Assembly (NCBI RefSeq): GCF_000172155.1
Contig: NZ_ABIZ01000001.1
Location: 2,699,105 to 2,763,104, forward strand
Source: Verrucomicrobium spinosum DSM 4136 = JCM 18804
Lineage (GTDB): Bacteria > Verrucomicrobiota > Verrucomicrobiia > Verrucomicrobiales > Verrucomicrobiaceae
DNA length: 64,000 nucleotides
Direction: 5' to 3'
The notes beneath the pieces were generated by a model. That model worked only from the letters and a program-made list of their open reading frames with translations. It did not search any database and had not been told where the DNA came from. Each line of letters begins with the position of its first letter. Position 1 is the stretch's first letter. Below are positions 8,384-18,235 of this stretch, one piece after another. Made by a program: the position numbers and the translations under genes.

Positions 8384-11300
8384 ATGAAACGCATCTGGCA
8401 ACATCCCGAAGTCAAGTCTGAGCGTCGCTACTGGCGCAGTCTTGGTGAGTACTCCAGCACGCCGGAGTTCACCGAGAAAGTGGGCCGTGAGTTCGACCCC
8501 TCCATCAGTCTGGAATCGGCTGAAGAGCGCGAAAACTCGCGCCGTGACTTCATGAAGATCATGGGCGGCATCGCCGCCGTGGCCGGTCTGGCAAGCTGCC
8601 GCCGTCCCCAGCAGAAGATCCTTCCTTTCACCAAGCACGTTGAATGGATCGTGCCGGGCAAGTCGCTTCTTTACGCGACCGTAATGCCCCGTCCGTATGG
8701 GGCCACCCCAGTGGTGGCAGTGACCCACGAAGGTCGCCCGACTCACGTTCAAGGCAACCCGCTGCATCCTACCAACGGTGGTCTGGATATCTTTGCCCAG
8801 GCTTCCGTGCTGGACCTCTACAGTGAGTCCCGCGTCAAGAAAGTCGTCGGCAAAGGTGCTCCGACCTCCTGGAGCAAGTTCGAGCGCGAACTTCGCGGAT
8901 GGTGGGAACACAGCTGGTCCAAGAATGGCGGCGAAGGTCTCGCCCTCCTCCTGAGCCCCAGCACCTCGCCCACCCGTGCTGGTCTGTTGGCGGACTTTGC
9001 CAAGACCTATCCCAAAGCAGCCGTTTACAGCTATGCTCCCGTCAGCCGGACCAATGAGCTTAATGCGGTGAAGGCGCTCTTTGGTGAAGGCGTTTCCCTC
9101 CTCCCAAAATACGACAAGGCAAAGGTCGTTTTCTCCCTGGATGCCGACTTCCTCGGCGTGGACTCCTCCACAGAGTTCCACACCAAATCCTTCATGAAAA
9201 ACCGTGGTCCTGAAAAGGGCACGGATGGCATGAGCCGGCTCTACGTCTTGGAAAACCGCTACACCCTCACGGGTGGGATTTCTGACCACCGTAAGCCCAT
9301 TGCTGCCAGCCTCATTCCCGCCGCGGCCGCTGTGCTCGCGCAGGAAGTGGCCAAGCTCACGAAAGACAGCGCTCTGGCCAAGGCCGCTGCGCCGCTTGCA
9401 CAGGGACTCAGCGACAACCACAAGCAGTGGATCGCGGTTGCTGCTGAAGATCTATTCGCAAACCTTGGCAAATCCATCGTGGTTGCTGGTTCAGGGCAAA
9501 GCGAAGCGGTGCACGCTTTGGTGCTCGCGATCAACGACTCCCTCAAGGCGTTTGGTTCGGTGATCGACACCGTGACCGTCCCGGTGAGCAAGTCCGGCAG
9601 CATCGAGCAGCTCACTGCCGACCTCACAGCCAAGAAGGTGAAGCAGCTCTTCATCCTTGCTGATACCGACCCGGTGTATGATGCCGTCGGTTTCGCTGAT
9701 GCCGCCAAGGCCAGCGAGGCGAAAATCGTGACGTTGGCTCTCCGGGCCAACCACACGGCGAAGCACTCCCACTGGATCCTCCCTGCCGCCCACTACCTGG
9801 AAGCATGGGATGACGTCCGCTCCGCTGAAGGCGTGTACTCCGTGGTGCAGCCGATGATCCAGCCCCTCTTTGATGGTGCTTCCGTCAACGACATGCTGCT
9901 GGCTCTTCTTGGCCGCAAACACCCCGGCCCGGCTCGTGCCAAAGCTGTGGAGCCCTCCAAGGACCCCGCTGCTCCGGTGCCCGCCCCGGTGTTCGAAGTG
10001 GACCCCGCCTATGTGGCCGTGAAGGAGAGCTTCACGAAGACTGTAGGGGCATGGGACGAAGAGAAGTGGAATCACGTGTTGCGTGATGGATTCCTCCCCA
10101 AGACCTATTATCCAAAGGCCTCTGTTTCCCTGAACCGCGGTGCAGTCGCCGGGCTGGTGGCAAAGGCTCCCAAACTCTCCGCCCCGACGGAGCTGGCCCT
10201 GGAAATCGTGCTGGCACCTGATGCCAGCGTCTATGATGGTCGCTACGTTGACAACGCCTGGTTGCAGGAAGCTCCGGATCCCATCACGAAATTGACTTGG
10301 GACAATGCCGCCTGGCTGAGCCCGCGGACATTCAAGCGCCTTGGTCTCAAAACCGAAGGTGACTTCATCGAAGTCAAAGTAGGGGACAAGACTCTCAAGA
10401 TTGCAGCGATCGCCTGCCCGGGACATGCTCATGATTCCGTGACCATCCCTCTTGGCTACGGCCAGAAGGTGACCACTTATGTGGGCAAGGGTACGGGCTT
10501 CAATGCCTACCCGCTGCGCTCCGCCATCACTGACTACATCATCAGTGGCGCGACGGTGGCCAAGGTGGAGGGGACGTACGAGCTCGCCATCACTCAGGAG
10601 AACTACACGATGGAAGCCCGCTCGCAGGTGCGCGAAGCGACGCTCGAGACGTTCAAAAACGACGAGCATTTCGCCTCCCATCAGGGCATGGACTCCCACA
10701 TCCCGCCGGAGATGAGCATCTACAAGGGGCGCATCGGGGTAAAGTCTGAGGAGAACCCGAATGGCTTCGACTACGAGAACATCCCGCAGTGGGGGATGGT
10801 GATCGACCTTTCCAAGTGCCTTGGCTGCTCCGCGTGCATCGTGGCCTGCCAGAGCGAGAACAACATTCCCGTGGTGGGCAAGGACCAGGTTCGCAAGGGC
10901 CGTGTCATGCAGTGGATCCGTATGGACCGCTACTTCGCCACGCCGGACAATGTGGACACCGATCCGACTCTCGAAGATCTGGACAACCCGGAAATGGTGA
11001 GCCAGCCAGTGGCCTGTCAGCAGTGTGAATCCGCCCCGTGTGAAACTGTCTGCCCCGTGAACGCCACCGTTCACACCGAAGACGGCCTCAACGCCATGGC
11101 GTACAACCGCTGCATCGGTACCCGCTACTGCGCCAACAACTGTCCCTATACCGCCCGTCGCTTCAATTTCTTCGACTACAACAAGCGCAACCCGCTGATC
11201 GAAACCAAGGTGTTGGGTCTCAAGACGAACAACATCTACGCTGGCCCGCTTGGTGAGAAGAAGCCCCAGGAGATGGAGCAGCTTCAGAAGAACCCGAATG

Positions 11301-11677
11301 TCACTGTTCGCATGCGTGGGGTGATCGAGAAATGCACCTACTGCGTGCAGCGTCTCGAGGAAGCCAAGATCAATCAGCGTCGGATCGCCCGTGATGACGC
11401 CAGCAAGCTGATGGTGAAGGGGGACGGCCTCAAGGTAGCCTGCCAGGCCTCCTGTTCCGCTGACGCCATTGTCTTTGGCAACCTCGCCGACAAAGACGGA
11501 GCGGTGGCGAAGATGAAAGAACATCCGCGCAACTACCAGGTGCTCAAGTACCTTGGCACCCGCCCGCGTACGAGCTACCTGGCCCGCATCCGGAACGTCA
11601 ATCCCGCGATGGCGAGCCTCGAAACCGACCGCACGGTGCCGACGGGTACCTCCAGCAGCATGGAACGCTCATTCTAA
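8384..11677 (+). CDS. actB: Alternative complex III subunit B, molybdopterin-like/iron-sulfur protein
   Basis: ActB is the large periplasmic iron-sulfur subunit of alternative complex III. It has 1097 residues, the expected fusion size. An N-terminal region before residue 50 is followed by a Tat-type motif NSRRDFMKIMGG (about 52-62) and a cysteine in LASC (72) that could be lipidated. Residues ~80-760 resemble a molybdopterin oxidoreductase fold, which in this family carries no molybdenum. The C-terminal part is a four-cluster ferredoxin: CLGCSACIVAC, CQQCESAPCETVC, CIGTRYCANNC, and CTYC with CQASC. It lies 21 bp after actA and 6 bp before actC, clearly co-transcribed. Confidence 0.95.
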   Translation: MKRIWQHPEVKSERRYWRSLGEYSSTPEFTEKVGREFDPSISLESAEERENSRRDFMKIMGGIAAVAGLASCRRPQQKILPFTKHVEWIVPGKSLLYATVMPRPYGATPVVAVTHEGRPTHVQGNPLHPTNGGLDIFAQASVLDLYSESRVKKVVGKGAPTSWSKFERELRGWWEHSWSKNGGEGLALLLSPSTSPTRAGLLADFAKTYPKAAVYSYAPVSRTNELNAVKALFGEGVSLLPKYDKAKVVFSLDADFLGVDSSTEFHTKSFMKNRGPEKGTDGMSRLYVLENRYTLTGGISDHRKPIAASLIPAAAAVLAQEVAKLTKDSALAKAAAPLAQGLSDNHKQWIAVAAEDLFANLGKSIVVAGSGQSEAVHALVLAINDSLKAFGSVIDTVTVPVSKSGSIEQLTADLTAKKVKQLFILADTDPVYDAVGFADAAKASEAKIVTLALRANHTAKHSHWILPAAHYLEAWDDVRSAEGVYSVVQPMIQPLFDGASVNDMLLALLGRKHPGPARAKAVEPSKDPAAPVPAPVFEVDPAYVAVKESFTKTVGAWDEEKWNHVLRDGFLPKTYYPKASVSLNRGAVAGLVAKAPKLSAPTELALEIVLAPDASVYDGRYVDNAWLQEAPDPITKLTWDNAAWLSPRTFKRLGLKTEGDFIEVKVGDKTLKIAAIACPGHAHDSVTIPLGYGQKVTTYVGKGTGFNAYPLRSAITDYIISGATVAKVEGTYELAITQENYTMEARSQVREATLETFKNDEHFASHQGMDSHIPPEMSIYKGRIGVKSEENPNGFDYENIPQWGMVIDLSKCLGCSACIVACQSENNIPVVGKDQVRKGRVMQWIRMDRYFATPDNVDTDPTLEDLDNPEMVSQPVACQQCESAPCETVCPVNATVHTEDGLNAMAYNRCIGTRYCANNCPYTARRFNFFDYNKRNPLIETKVLGLKTNNIYAGPLGEKKPQEMEQLQKNPNVTVRMRGVIEKCTYCVQRLEEAKINQRRIARDDASKLMVKGDGLKVACQASCSADAIVFGNLADKDGAVAKMKEHPRNYQVLKYLGTRPRTSYLARIRNVNPAMASLETDRTVPTGTSSSMERSF

Positions 11678-11683
11678 TTTGTC

Positions 11684-13144
11684 ATGGCCCAGCAAACGGC
11701 GACCGCCTCCCACTCATCCTCAAGCCAGCCGCGCATCCTTGATCGCGAACCGCTGGTCCTGAACAACCGCAGCTACAGCTGGATCACGAACCGCATTTGC
11801 GGCATCGTGGAAAACCGGCAGCCCAAGCTGTGGTGGATTCTCTTCATCCCGTCGGTGATCCTGACGGGCATCATGGCCTTCTGCTTTGTGTATCTCATCT
11901 CCACCGGGGTGGGTGTCTGGGGGCAGAAACAGCCGGTTGCCTGGGCGTGGGACATCACGAACTTCGTGTTCTGGATCGGTATCGGTCACGCTGGCACCCT
12001 CATTTCCGCCATTCTTTTCCTCACCCGTCAGAAATGGCGTACGGCGGTGAACCGGGCCTCGGAGGCCATGACCCTCTTCGCAGTGATGTGCGCCGGTCTC
12101 TTCCCGGCCTTCCACGTGGGGCGCGTCTGGATGGTGTGGTTCCTCGCACCCGTGCCGAATGCGAACGCGATCTGGCAGAACTTCAAGTCACCGCTCCTTT
12201 GGGACGTTTTCGCGGTTTCCACCTATTTCACGGTGTCCGTGATGTTCTGGTTCATCGGTCTTGTACCTGACCTCGCTACCCTTCGTGATCGTTGTAAGCC
12301 TGGTATCCGACGCACGCTTTACGGGATCTTCGCCCTCGGCTGGCGTGGCGGCAACCGCCAGTGGAACCACTATGAAATGGCCTACCTCCTTCTGGCGGCC
12401 CTTTCGACCCCGCTGGTGCTCTCCGTGCACTCCGTGGTGTCCTTCGACTTCGCCACCTCCGTGGTTCCTGGCTGGCACACCACTATCTTCCCGCCCTACT
12501 TCGTGGCTGGCGCTATCTTCGGTGGCTTCGCGATGGTGCTTACACTGATGATCCCCGCCCGGCGGATCTACGGTCTCTACGACCTGATCACGGAGAAGCA
12601 CATCGACAACATGGCCAAGATCATCCTGTTGACCGGTACCATCGTCGGGTACGGCTACAGCATGGAGTTCTTCATGGCCTACTACTCGGGCAACCAGTAC
12701 GAACTCCAGACCTTCCAGCTCCGCGGCCTGTACGGCCCGTCCGTCTGGTACTACTACTGCATGTTCGGCTTCAACGTCTTCGCGCCGCAGCTGTTCTGGT
12801 TCCGGTGGTGCCGTAAGAATCTCTTCGTCGTCCTCTTTGTCTGCATGTGCGTGAACGCGGGCATGTGGTATGAGCGCTACGTCATCATTGTGACGACACT
12901 GGAGCGCCACTTCATGCCAGGCTCCTGGCGCGTGTTCGACGCCACCTGGGTGGACAACTGGACCTTCATTGGCACGTTCGGCTTCTTCATGATGAACTTC
13001 CTGCTCTTCCTGCGCTTCCTGCCGGTGATTGCCGTGGCTGAAGTGAAGGCAGTGCTCCCTGAGGCCAACCCGCATCATGACGACCATCACGAGAAGGGTG
13101 TTCACGAACTGGAGATTGAGTACGGAAAGGTCAAAGTCTCCTAA
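11684..13144 (+). CDS. actC: Alternative complex III subunit C, NrfD/PsrC-like quinol-binding membrane protein
   Basis: ActC is the NrfD-family membrane subunit that contacts ActB and carries a quinol site. The 486-residue protein has about ten transmembrane helices after a ~50-residue cytoplasmic N terminus. Recognisable family stretches are [18 protein letters not shown] near residue 90-107 and [20 protein letters not shown] near 220-240. The C terminus is soluble and His-rich ([12 protein letters not shown]). The start is 6 bp after the actB stop, so translation is probably coupled. Confidence 0.94.
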   Translation: MAQQTATASHSSSSQPRILDREPLVLNNRSYSWITNRICGIVENRQPKLWWILFIPSVILTGIMAFCFVYLISTGVGVWGQKQPVAWAWDITNFVFWIGIGHAGTLISAILFLTRQKWRTAVNRASEAMTLFAVMCAGLFPAFHVGRVWMVWFLAPVPNANAIWQNFKSPLLWDVFAVSTYFTVSVMFWFIGLVPDLATLRDRCKPGIRRTLYGIFALGWRGGNRQWNHYEMAYLLLAALSTPLVLSVHSVVSFDFATSVVPGWHTTIFPPYFVAGAIFGGFAMVLTLMIPARRIYGLYDLITEKHIDNMAKIILLTGTIVGYGYSMEFFMAYYSGNQYELQTFQLRGLYGPSVWYYYCMFGFNVFAPQLFWFRWCRKNLFVVLFVCMCVNAGMWYERYVIIVTTLERHFMPGSWRVFDATWVDNWTFIGTFGFFMMNFLLFLRFLPVIAVAEVKAVLPEANPHHDDHHEKGVHELEIEYGKVKVS

Positions 13145-13167
13145 CCCCTCGCTGGAGGATTTTTCAC

Positions 13168-13725
13168 ATGGCACGAACCACTCTCAAACGAGTCCACGGC
13201 TACCTGGCTGAATTTGACAGCGCCAAGGACGTTTATCACGCATCCGAGCAGATCCGAGACGCTGGGTTTCAGCGCTGGGACGTCCACTCGCCTTTCCCGA
13301 TCCACGGATTGAACGAGGCGATGGGCCTCAAGCGGTCTATCCTTCCCTGGTTTGTCTTTTTCGGCGGTGCAGCGGGCATCACGACGGCATTCTGCCTGGC
13401 GTATATCACCCAGGTTGGCATCTATCCCACGGTAGTGCAGTCCAAGCCGGCGAACATCTTCACAACGGCGGCCTTTTTCCCGATCATGTTCGAGCTGACG
13501 ATTCTGTTCTCCGCCTTCACGACGGTCTTTGGATGTTTTGCTCTCATGGGCCTTCCGCGTCTGAACCATCCGCTCTTCGCGGCCAAGACCTTCAAGAAGT
13601 TCTCCGACGACGGGTTCTTCATTTGCATCGAGGCCCGGGATCCGAAGTTCCACCAGGCTGAAACCAGGGCTCTTTTGGAAGGGCTCGGTGGGAAGAACAT
13701 CGAACTCGTTGAGGACGAACTGTAA
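13168..13725 (+). CDS. actD: Alternative complex III subunit D (DUF3341 membrane protein)
   Basis: ActD is a small two-helix membrane subunit of alternative complex III, of DUF3341 type. In 185 residues it has an N-terminal ferredoxin-like soluble part ending in the diagnostic segment WDVHSPFPIHGLNEAMGLKR (residues ~40-60). Two transmembrane helices follow (about 61-84 and 100-126), then a soluble C-terminal domain (FSDDGFFICIEARDPKF). A good ribosome-binding site GGAGG lies 11-12 bp before the ATG. The gene lies 23 bp after actC. Confidence 0.93.
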   Translation: MARTTLKRVHGYLAEFDSAKDVYHASEQIRDAGFQRWDVHSPFPIHGLNEAMGLKRSILPWFVFFGGAAGITTAFCLAYITQVGIYPTVVQSKPANIFTTAAFFPIMFELTILFSAFTTVFGCFALMGLPRLNHPLFAAKTFKKFSDDGFFICIEARDPKFHQAETRALLEGLGGKNIELVEDEL

Positions 13726-13740
13726 GCATCACGACTGTCC

Positions 13741-14391
13741 ATGAAATACTTCTTTCTCAGTTACTTTCTCGTCGTGGTGACGGTGGTGAGCTTCGCGGGT
13801 TTCCGCGGCCACAAGTTCGAAAAGCCCCCGATCCAGGTCTTCCCGGACATGGATGATCAGGCTAAAGTCAAGGCCCAGGTGAAGAGTGAGTTCTTTGCGG
13901 ACGGTGTGGGCATGCGGCACCCAGTGACGGGCACCCTGCCAATGGGGTTTGAACAGCCCAGCAAGCCGGCGAGCGAAGGCTACACGCCTCAGACTTTGGA
14001 ATTTACCCACGGCAGTACGTATTACTACACCGGCAAGGTGGGGGACTACTATGGGGATGGTTTCCCCGAGGAGTTGAAGGTGACTACCGAGTTCCTCAAG
14101 CGGGGGCAGGAGCGCTACAACATCCAGTGCGCCATCTGCCACGGCACCTCCGGAAATGGCAAGGGTGTGTTCACCAAGTACTCGACCGTCGTTCCCGCGG
14201 ATCTGACTGGCCCGGGTTTTGATGATGCGGCGAATCCCGCCTATCGTCCGGACGGCAAGATCTACGATACCATCACGAACGGCTGGAACCAGATGGGTGG
14301 CTACGGTCCCAACATCAGCGTGCAGGACCGCTGGGCCATCGTTGCCTACGTCCGCGCCCTCCAACATGCGGCAAAAAATCCGGTCAAGTAA
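13741..14391 (+). CDS. actE: Alternative complex III subunit E, monoheme cytochrome c
   Basis: ActE is the monoheme class I cytochrome c of the complex, a likely exit point for electrons toward the oxidase. Its 216 residues comprise an N-terminal anchor or lipoprotein-like signal (residues 3-20), a proline-rich linker, and a cytochrome c domain with CAICH at 130-134 followed by GTSGNGKGVF. A downstream NQMGGYGPNISVQDRW region probably supplies the methionine ligand. It lies 15 bp after actD and 12 bp before actF. Confidence 0.93.
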   Translation: MKYFFLSYFLVVVTVVSFAGFRGHKFEKPPIQVFPDMDDQAKVKAQVKSEFFADGVGMRHPVTGTLPMGFEQPSKPASEGYTPQTLEFTHGSTYYYTGKVGDYYGDGFPEELKVTTEFLKRGQERYNIQCAICHGTSGNGKGVFTKYSTVVPADLTGPGFDDAANPAYRPDGKIYDTITNGWNQMGGYGPNISVQDRWAIVAYVRALQHAAKNPVK

Positions 14392-14403
14392 TTCATTTCA
14401 AGC

Positions 14404-15756
14404 ATGAGCGCCCATCCCATCACTCTTGACGATCTGCCGAAAGACGGCGAAAAGCTCGACCTCACGAAGGTTAGCAAGCTGAATGGCTTGTTCCTTGTGG
14501 TTGGCGGTCTTGGTCTGGTGGCCTCCCTGGCCTACCTCTTCGGCTTCCTCGGCGAGCAAAAACAGGCGGAATTCGCCTACAGCTGGCTCTTCGCCTTCTT
14601 CTTCTTCTTCACCATCACCTGCGGCGGCATTTTCTGGACCATGCTACAGCATGCCTCCAACTCCGGGTGGAGTGTCTCTGTCCGTCGTCTGTTTGAGAAC
14701 CTCGGTTCCAACGTGATCTGGATGGCAGTCTTTGCCCTTCCGTTCGTGTTTGTGCCCTCCATCAAGAATGCCCTTTGGGAGTGGATTCCGATTCATCACC
14801 ATGCAGCAGAGGTGGCAGCCAAGCATAACGCTGAACACGCTGGCGACAATTGGGGCACCTATGAGGGACTTCACCACATGGTGGAGGAGGGGGATCACTC
14901 CGTGCACATCCTCACGTCCAAGTACGGCTACTTGAATGAAACGTTCTGGGTGATTCGGGCCATCGGCTACTTTCTCATTCTTGGTTCCCTTTCCTATTTC
15001 CTGCGCAAGTGGTCCATCCAGCAGGACAAGGATGGCAGCTTCAAGCACACGTTCCGCTCCCGTGCGTTCTGCTGTCTTCTCCTCCTTCCTTATGCGCTGG
15101 CGGTGACCTTTGCGGCCGTTGACTGGATCATGGCCATGGACTACACATGGTTCTCCACTCTCTGGGGCGTGTACATTTTCGCTGGCGGTGCCTGGGGTGC
15201 GATGGCAGTCTCGATCCTGGCCCTCACCTACGTGCGCAGCCATGGCTATCTTCACAAGGTGACTTCAGGTGAGCACTACCACTTGATGGGCAAGCTCCTC
15301 TTCGCCTTCACGGTGTTCTGGGCGTACATCGCCTTCAGCCAGTTCTTCCTCATCTGGTATGCGAACATCACGGAAGAGACCCGCTTCTACCTGCTGCGCA
15401 ACACGGGTGGCTGGTGGTACTTGAGCCACACGTTGGTCTGGCTGCACTTCGCGGCAACATTCGTTCTCCTTCTTTCCGCTGGACGCAAAAAACGCACTGG
15501 CGTGATGAATGCCCTCTGCTTCTGGGTGTTGCTGATGCACGTGGTGGATTGGTACTGGCTGGTGATCCCCGAGCGTGGCCCATCCCTGACAAAGGGGGGA
15601 GCTCTCTGGATTGACGGAGCCTGGATGGGGGACATCATTGCGTTCCTCGCCATTGGTGGTCTGAGCGGTTGGGCCTACCTTCGCCGCTTGTCCAAAGCCA
15701 GCCTTTATCCCTGCCGTGACCCCCGTTTGCTCGAGTCTGTCACCGCTACCAACTAA
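14404..15756 (+). CDS. actF: Alternative complex III subunit F, second NrfD-like membrane protein
   Basis: ActF is the second NrfD/PsrC-related membrane subunit, about ten helices in 450 residues, thought in the family to pair with ActC. Family-like segments include FFFTITCGGIFWTMLQHASNSGW (residues ~62-84), a large His-rich periplasmic loop (HHHAAEVAAKHNAEHAGDNW) and LMHVVDWYWLVIPERG near 378-393. It closes the six-gene act set. The next gene begins 9 bp later, so the downstream Pro/Ala-rich gene appears to belong to the same operon. Confidence 0.93.
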   Translation: MSAHPITLDDLPKDGEKLDLTKVSKLNGLFLVVGGLGLVASLAYLFGFLGEQKQAEFAYSWLFAFFFFFTITCGGIFWTMLQHASNSGWSVSVRRLFENLGSNVIWMAVFALPFVFVPSIKNALWEWIPIHHHAAEVAAKHNAEHAGDNWGTYEGLHHMVEEGDHSVHILTSKYGYLNETFWVIRAIGYFLILGSLSYFLRKWSIQQDKDGSFKHTFRSRAFCCLLLLPYALAVTFAAVDWIMAMDYTWFSTLWGVYIFAGGAWGAMAVSILALTYVRSHGYLHKVTSGEHYHLMGKLLFAFTVFWAYIAFSQFFLIWYANITEETRFYLLRNTGGWWYLSHTLVWLHFAATFVLLLSAGRKKRTGVMNALCFWVLLMHVVDWYWLVIPERGPSLTKGGALWIDGAWMGDIIAFLAIGGLSGWAYLRRLSKASLYPCRDPRLLESVTATN

Positions 15757-15765
15757 GAGTTTCCC

Positions 15766-16692
15766 ATGTCGTCTCCCACGCCACCCACACCCTCCCGAGC
15801 GCTCTCTGTTTTTCTGGGCACGCTGGCGGCATTTGCCAGCTTCGCCGTCGTGGCTGCCTTGCTGCAAGCCATCGCTGGCGGTACGCCCGAGTACCGGGAC
15901 CATGATGCTCGCGTCAAAGTCAAAGAAGGCGTCGCTGCTGAACAGGACGCCCTCGTTGAAAAGTACGGTCTGAAGCATGATGCAACGCCTGTGCTTACGA
16001 AGGCCGCAGAACTTGTGAAGGGTCGCAAACCCTCCACCTCCACTCAGGTGGTGCCCGGTTCTCCGACAGCGTTGAAGGCAGCTGCTGTACCAGCAGCGGC
16101 TCCTGCACCCGCTCCGGAGGCTGCGAAGAAGGCGGAGGAGAAGCCGACTGCAGCCCCAGCGCCAGTTCCTACGCCGGAAGCACCGAAGGTCGAGACTCCC
16201 GCACCTGCTCCTGCTCCAATGCCTGCACCGGCACCTGAACCTCCCAAGACGGTGGTGCCAGCCCCGACACCCGCTCCTGCTACGCCGCCGCCAGCGCCAG
16301 CACCTGAAGGTCCGAAGCCTGAAGCGCCTGCACCGATGCCCGCCCCTGCTCCTGAGGCACCGAAGCCAACTCCGGCTCCAGCACCTGAAGGTCCGAAGCC
16401 CGAAGCGCCTGTACCGATGCCCGCCCCTGCTCCTGAAGCACCGAAGCCAACTCCGGCTCCAGCACCAGAAGCTCCGGAGCCTGAAGCGCCTGCGCCGATG
16501 CCCGCCCCCGCCCCCGCTCCTGAGGCAGCCAAGCCAGCTCCCCAAGTTCCGGTCCCTGCACCCACTCCCACTCCCGAGGCCCCCAAGACGGAAGCTCCAA
16601 CTCCAACTCCTGCCCCGGCACCTAACACTCCCACACCTGAGGCTCCGGCTCCGCCTGCCGCTCCGGAAACTCCCGCTCCCCAACCTCAGTAA
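15766..16692 (+). CDS. Membrane-anchored Pro/Ala-rich protein between ACIII and oxidase genes
   Basis: The 308-residue product has one hydrophobic helix (about residues 12-34) and a ~70-residue segment with conserved-looking character (ARVKVKEGVAAEQDALVEKYG through VLTKAAELVKG). Its final ~210 residues are almost only Pro, Ala, Glu, Lys and Thr. The tail has an internal 27-residue repeat of the pattern EGPKPEAPAPMPAPAPEAPK. Such tails form extended, stiff rods (as in TonB linkers), so it could span the periplasm. The short head resembles the ALVEKYG...AAELVKG pattern of small proteins near cytochrome oxidase genes in PVC bacteria, from memory only. It is 9 bp after actF and 31 bp before the ccoN-like gene. 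Function unknown. Confidence 0.8.
   Translation: MSSPTPPTPSRALSVFLGTLAAFASFAVVAALLQAIAGGTPEYRDHDARVKVKEGVAAEQDALVEKYGLKHDATPVLTKAAELVKGRKPSTSTQVVPGSPTALKAAAVPAAAPAPAPEAAKKAEEKPTAAPAPVPTPEAPKVETPAPAPAPMPAPAPEPPKTVVPAPTPAPATPPPAPAPEGPKPEAPAPMPAPAPEAPKPTPAPAPEGPKPEAPVPMPAPAPEAPKPTPAPAPEAPEPEAPAPMPAPAPAPEAAKPAPQVPVPAPTPTPEAPKTEAPTPTPAPAPNTPTPEAPAPPAAPETPAPQPQ
16309..16530 (+). repeat. 81-bp tandem repeat inside the Pro/Ala-rich gene
   Basis: Units begin at 16309, 16390 and 16471 with a period of exactly 81 bp (27 codons), about 2.7 copies. The differences are mostly single bases. Because the period is a multiple of three, copy-number change would lengthen or shorten the rod-like tail without breaking the frame. 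Confidence 0.85.
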
Positions 16693-16723
16693 AGCTTCGT
16701 TTTTTCCTTTTACCTGACCTGCC

Positions 16724-18235
16724 ATGGAGACAACTGACACGACCGTCTCAAACAGCGACAGCCTACGCCGCGCGGCCATTGACCGCTCGGTGAAGGGGCC
16801 GGTGCTTTTCCTGTTTGCCAATGCCGCCCTTTGGCTGCTTGCATCGACCATCATGGGCTTGATCGCCTCTGTGAAACTTGTTAAGCCGGGTTTCCTGGAC
16901 TACGACTGGCTCTGGTTCCTCAACTATGGGCGCCTGCAGCCTGCCCACCTTACGGCCTTGGTCTATGGCTGGGCCATTCAGTCCGGCCTGGGTGCCAGCA
17001 TCTGGATCCTTGCCCGTCGCTCCGGGCTTGCTCTTGAGCGAGGCGCTGGCTCCATGGTGACTGCCGGAGTCTTCTGGAACATCGGGGTGACCCTCGGTGT
17101 CCTCGGGATCCTCTTTGGCGGCAGTACTTCGCTGACGTGGTTGGAGTTTCCGGCGTTCGTCTGGCCGCTTTTCCTGGTTGCCTTCCTCATCATCGCGGGT
17201 CGCATGGTGTTGCATTACAATGCCGTGCAGCGTGAGAACTGGTTCTTCCTTTCCTCCTGGTACATCCTTGCGGGTCTCTTCTGCTTCCCCTGGATTTTTG
17301 CGACGGTGAACTTGCTCCTCAACCACTACGCTCCGGCTTCTCCTCTTGGCGCGATTGGGGCTGGTATCAACGCCTGGTATGTGAGCAACATCATCTGGTT
17401 GTTCTTTACTCCGATCGGCCTGGGTGCGTGTTACTACTTCATTCCGAAGATCACTGGCAAGCCGGTGTTCAGTGGCCAGCTCGCGCAGCTCGGGTTCTGG
17501 GGGCTGATCGTCCTTGGTGGCTGGACTGGCTACCAGAAGTACATGGGGGGACCGCTTCCCGCCTGGATGTCCGCAGTGGGCGGCACCGCGGCACTTCTTC
17601 TGCTTGTTCCTGCTGGCATTGTGGCGCTCAACAACCACCTCACCACTGAGGGCAAGCGCGGTCTTATCGAGACTAGCCCCACGCTCCGCTTCGTCTTCGT
17701 CGGTTCCTTCTGTTACGTGATCATGAGCGGTGTCAGTGCGTTGCTCGGCACGTTCTGGACGGGGTCAAACACCCAGTTCACTTACGCTGAGTACGGGTAC
17801 CAGCTTCTTGCGGTGTACGGCTTCTTTAGCATGACGATGTTCGGTGCGATTTACTACATTGTTCCCAGACTGGCCAACTGTGAGTGGCTGAGCGCCCGCC
17901 TGATCCGCCAGCATTTCTGGTTCTCCGTTTATGGTATCAGCGCCATGGTAGTCTGTATGCTTGTTGGTGGTTTGTTCCAGGGTGCAAGCGTGAACAGCCC
18001 CGACAACTGGAATCAACCCATGGTCGGCAGCGTCATCAACGCCCGTGGTTATCTTGTCGGCCGCTCCCTCGCTTGGGTTTTCATCTTGTGGTCGAACTTC
18101 TGGTTCTTTGTCCACCTTGTGTTCATGGTGCTGGGTCTTGGACGTCGCAGCACGACGCCGACCCTGCTTGTGCACGACCGTCACCATGACTACGTCCCCG
18201 GAACTTTAACATCGGTTACCACCAAAGAAGCATGA
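16724..18235 (+). CDS. CcoN-like membrane protein lacking oxidase metal ligands
   Basis: The fold is that of the cbb3 oxidase catalytic subunit: 503 residues, about twelve helices, with family stretches RLQPAHLTALVYGW and FGAIYYIVPRL. Compared with CcoN (Pseudomonas stutzeri numbering recalled from the literature), only the helix-II histidine is kept, as H75. The CuB ligand positions are S221 (in NAWYVSN), Q271 and K272 (in GWTGYQKY). The heme b3 ligand position is Y359 and the second heme b ligand position is L361 (in YGYQLLAVYG). These alignments are gap-free around anchors W267/L278-P279-W281 and P381-R382. The protein should therefore not reduce oxygen. It overlaps the CcoO-like gene by 4 bp (ATGA). 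A scaffold or electron-relay role is inference. Confidence 0.85.
   Translation: METTDTTVSNSDSLRRAAIDRSVKGPVLFLFANAALWLLASTIMGLIASVKLVKPGFLDYDWLWFLNYGRLQPAHLTALVYGWAIQSGLGASIWILARRSGLALERGAGSMVTAGVFWNIGVTLGVLGILFGGSTSLTWLEFPAFVWPLFLVAFLIIAGRMVLHYNAVQRENWFFLSSWYILAGLFCFPWIFATVNLLLNHYAPASPLGAIGAGINAWYVSNIIWLFFTPIGLGACYYFIPKITGKPVFSGQLAQLGFWGLIVLGGWTGYQKYMGGPLPAWMSAVGGTAALLLLVPAGIVALNNHLTTEGKRGLIETSPTLRFVFVGSFCYVIMSGVSALLGTFWTGSNTQFTYAEYGYQLLAVYGFFSMTMFGAIYYIVPRLANCEWLSARLIRQHFWFSVYGISAMVVCMLVGGLFQGASVNSPDNWNQPMVGSVINARGYLVGRSLAWVFILWSNFWFFVHLVFMVLGLGRRSTTPTLLVHDRHHDYVPGTLTSVTTKEA

Noticed and set aside
7778-9421. 547-codon minus-strand frame opposite actA/actB
   Set aside because: Shadow frame; the plus strand carries the heme and Tat motifs of actA and actB.
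9491-11524. 677-codon minus-strand frame opposite actB
   Set aside because: Shadow of actB, His/Val/Gly-rich with no domain character.
16044-16634. Gly/Ala-rich minus-strand protein resembling a PE-PGRS or silk-like product
   Set aside because: It is the complement of the Pro/Ala-rich tail of the plus-strand gene, whose start, anchor and operon context are better.
16724-18235. Functional cbb3 oxygen reductase
   Set aside because: Five of six metal-ligand histidines are replaced, so the family name would mislead if read as an activity.
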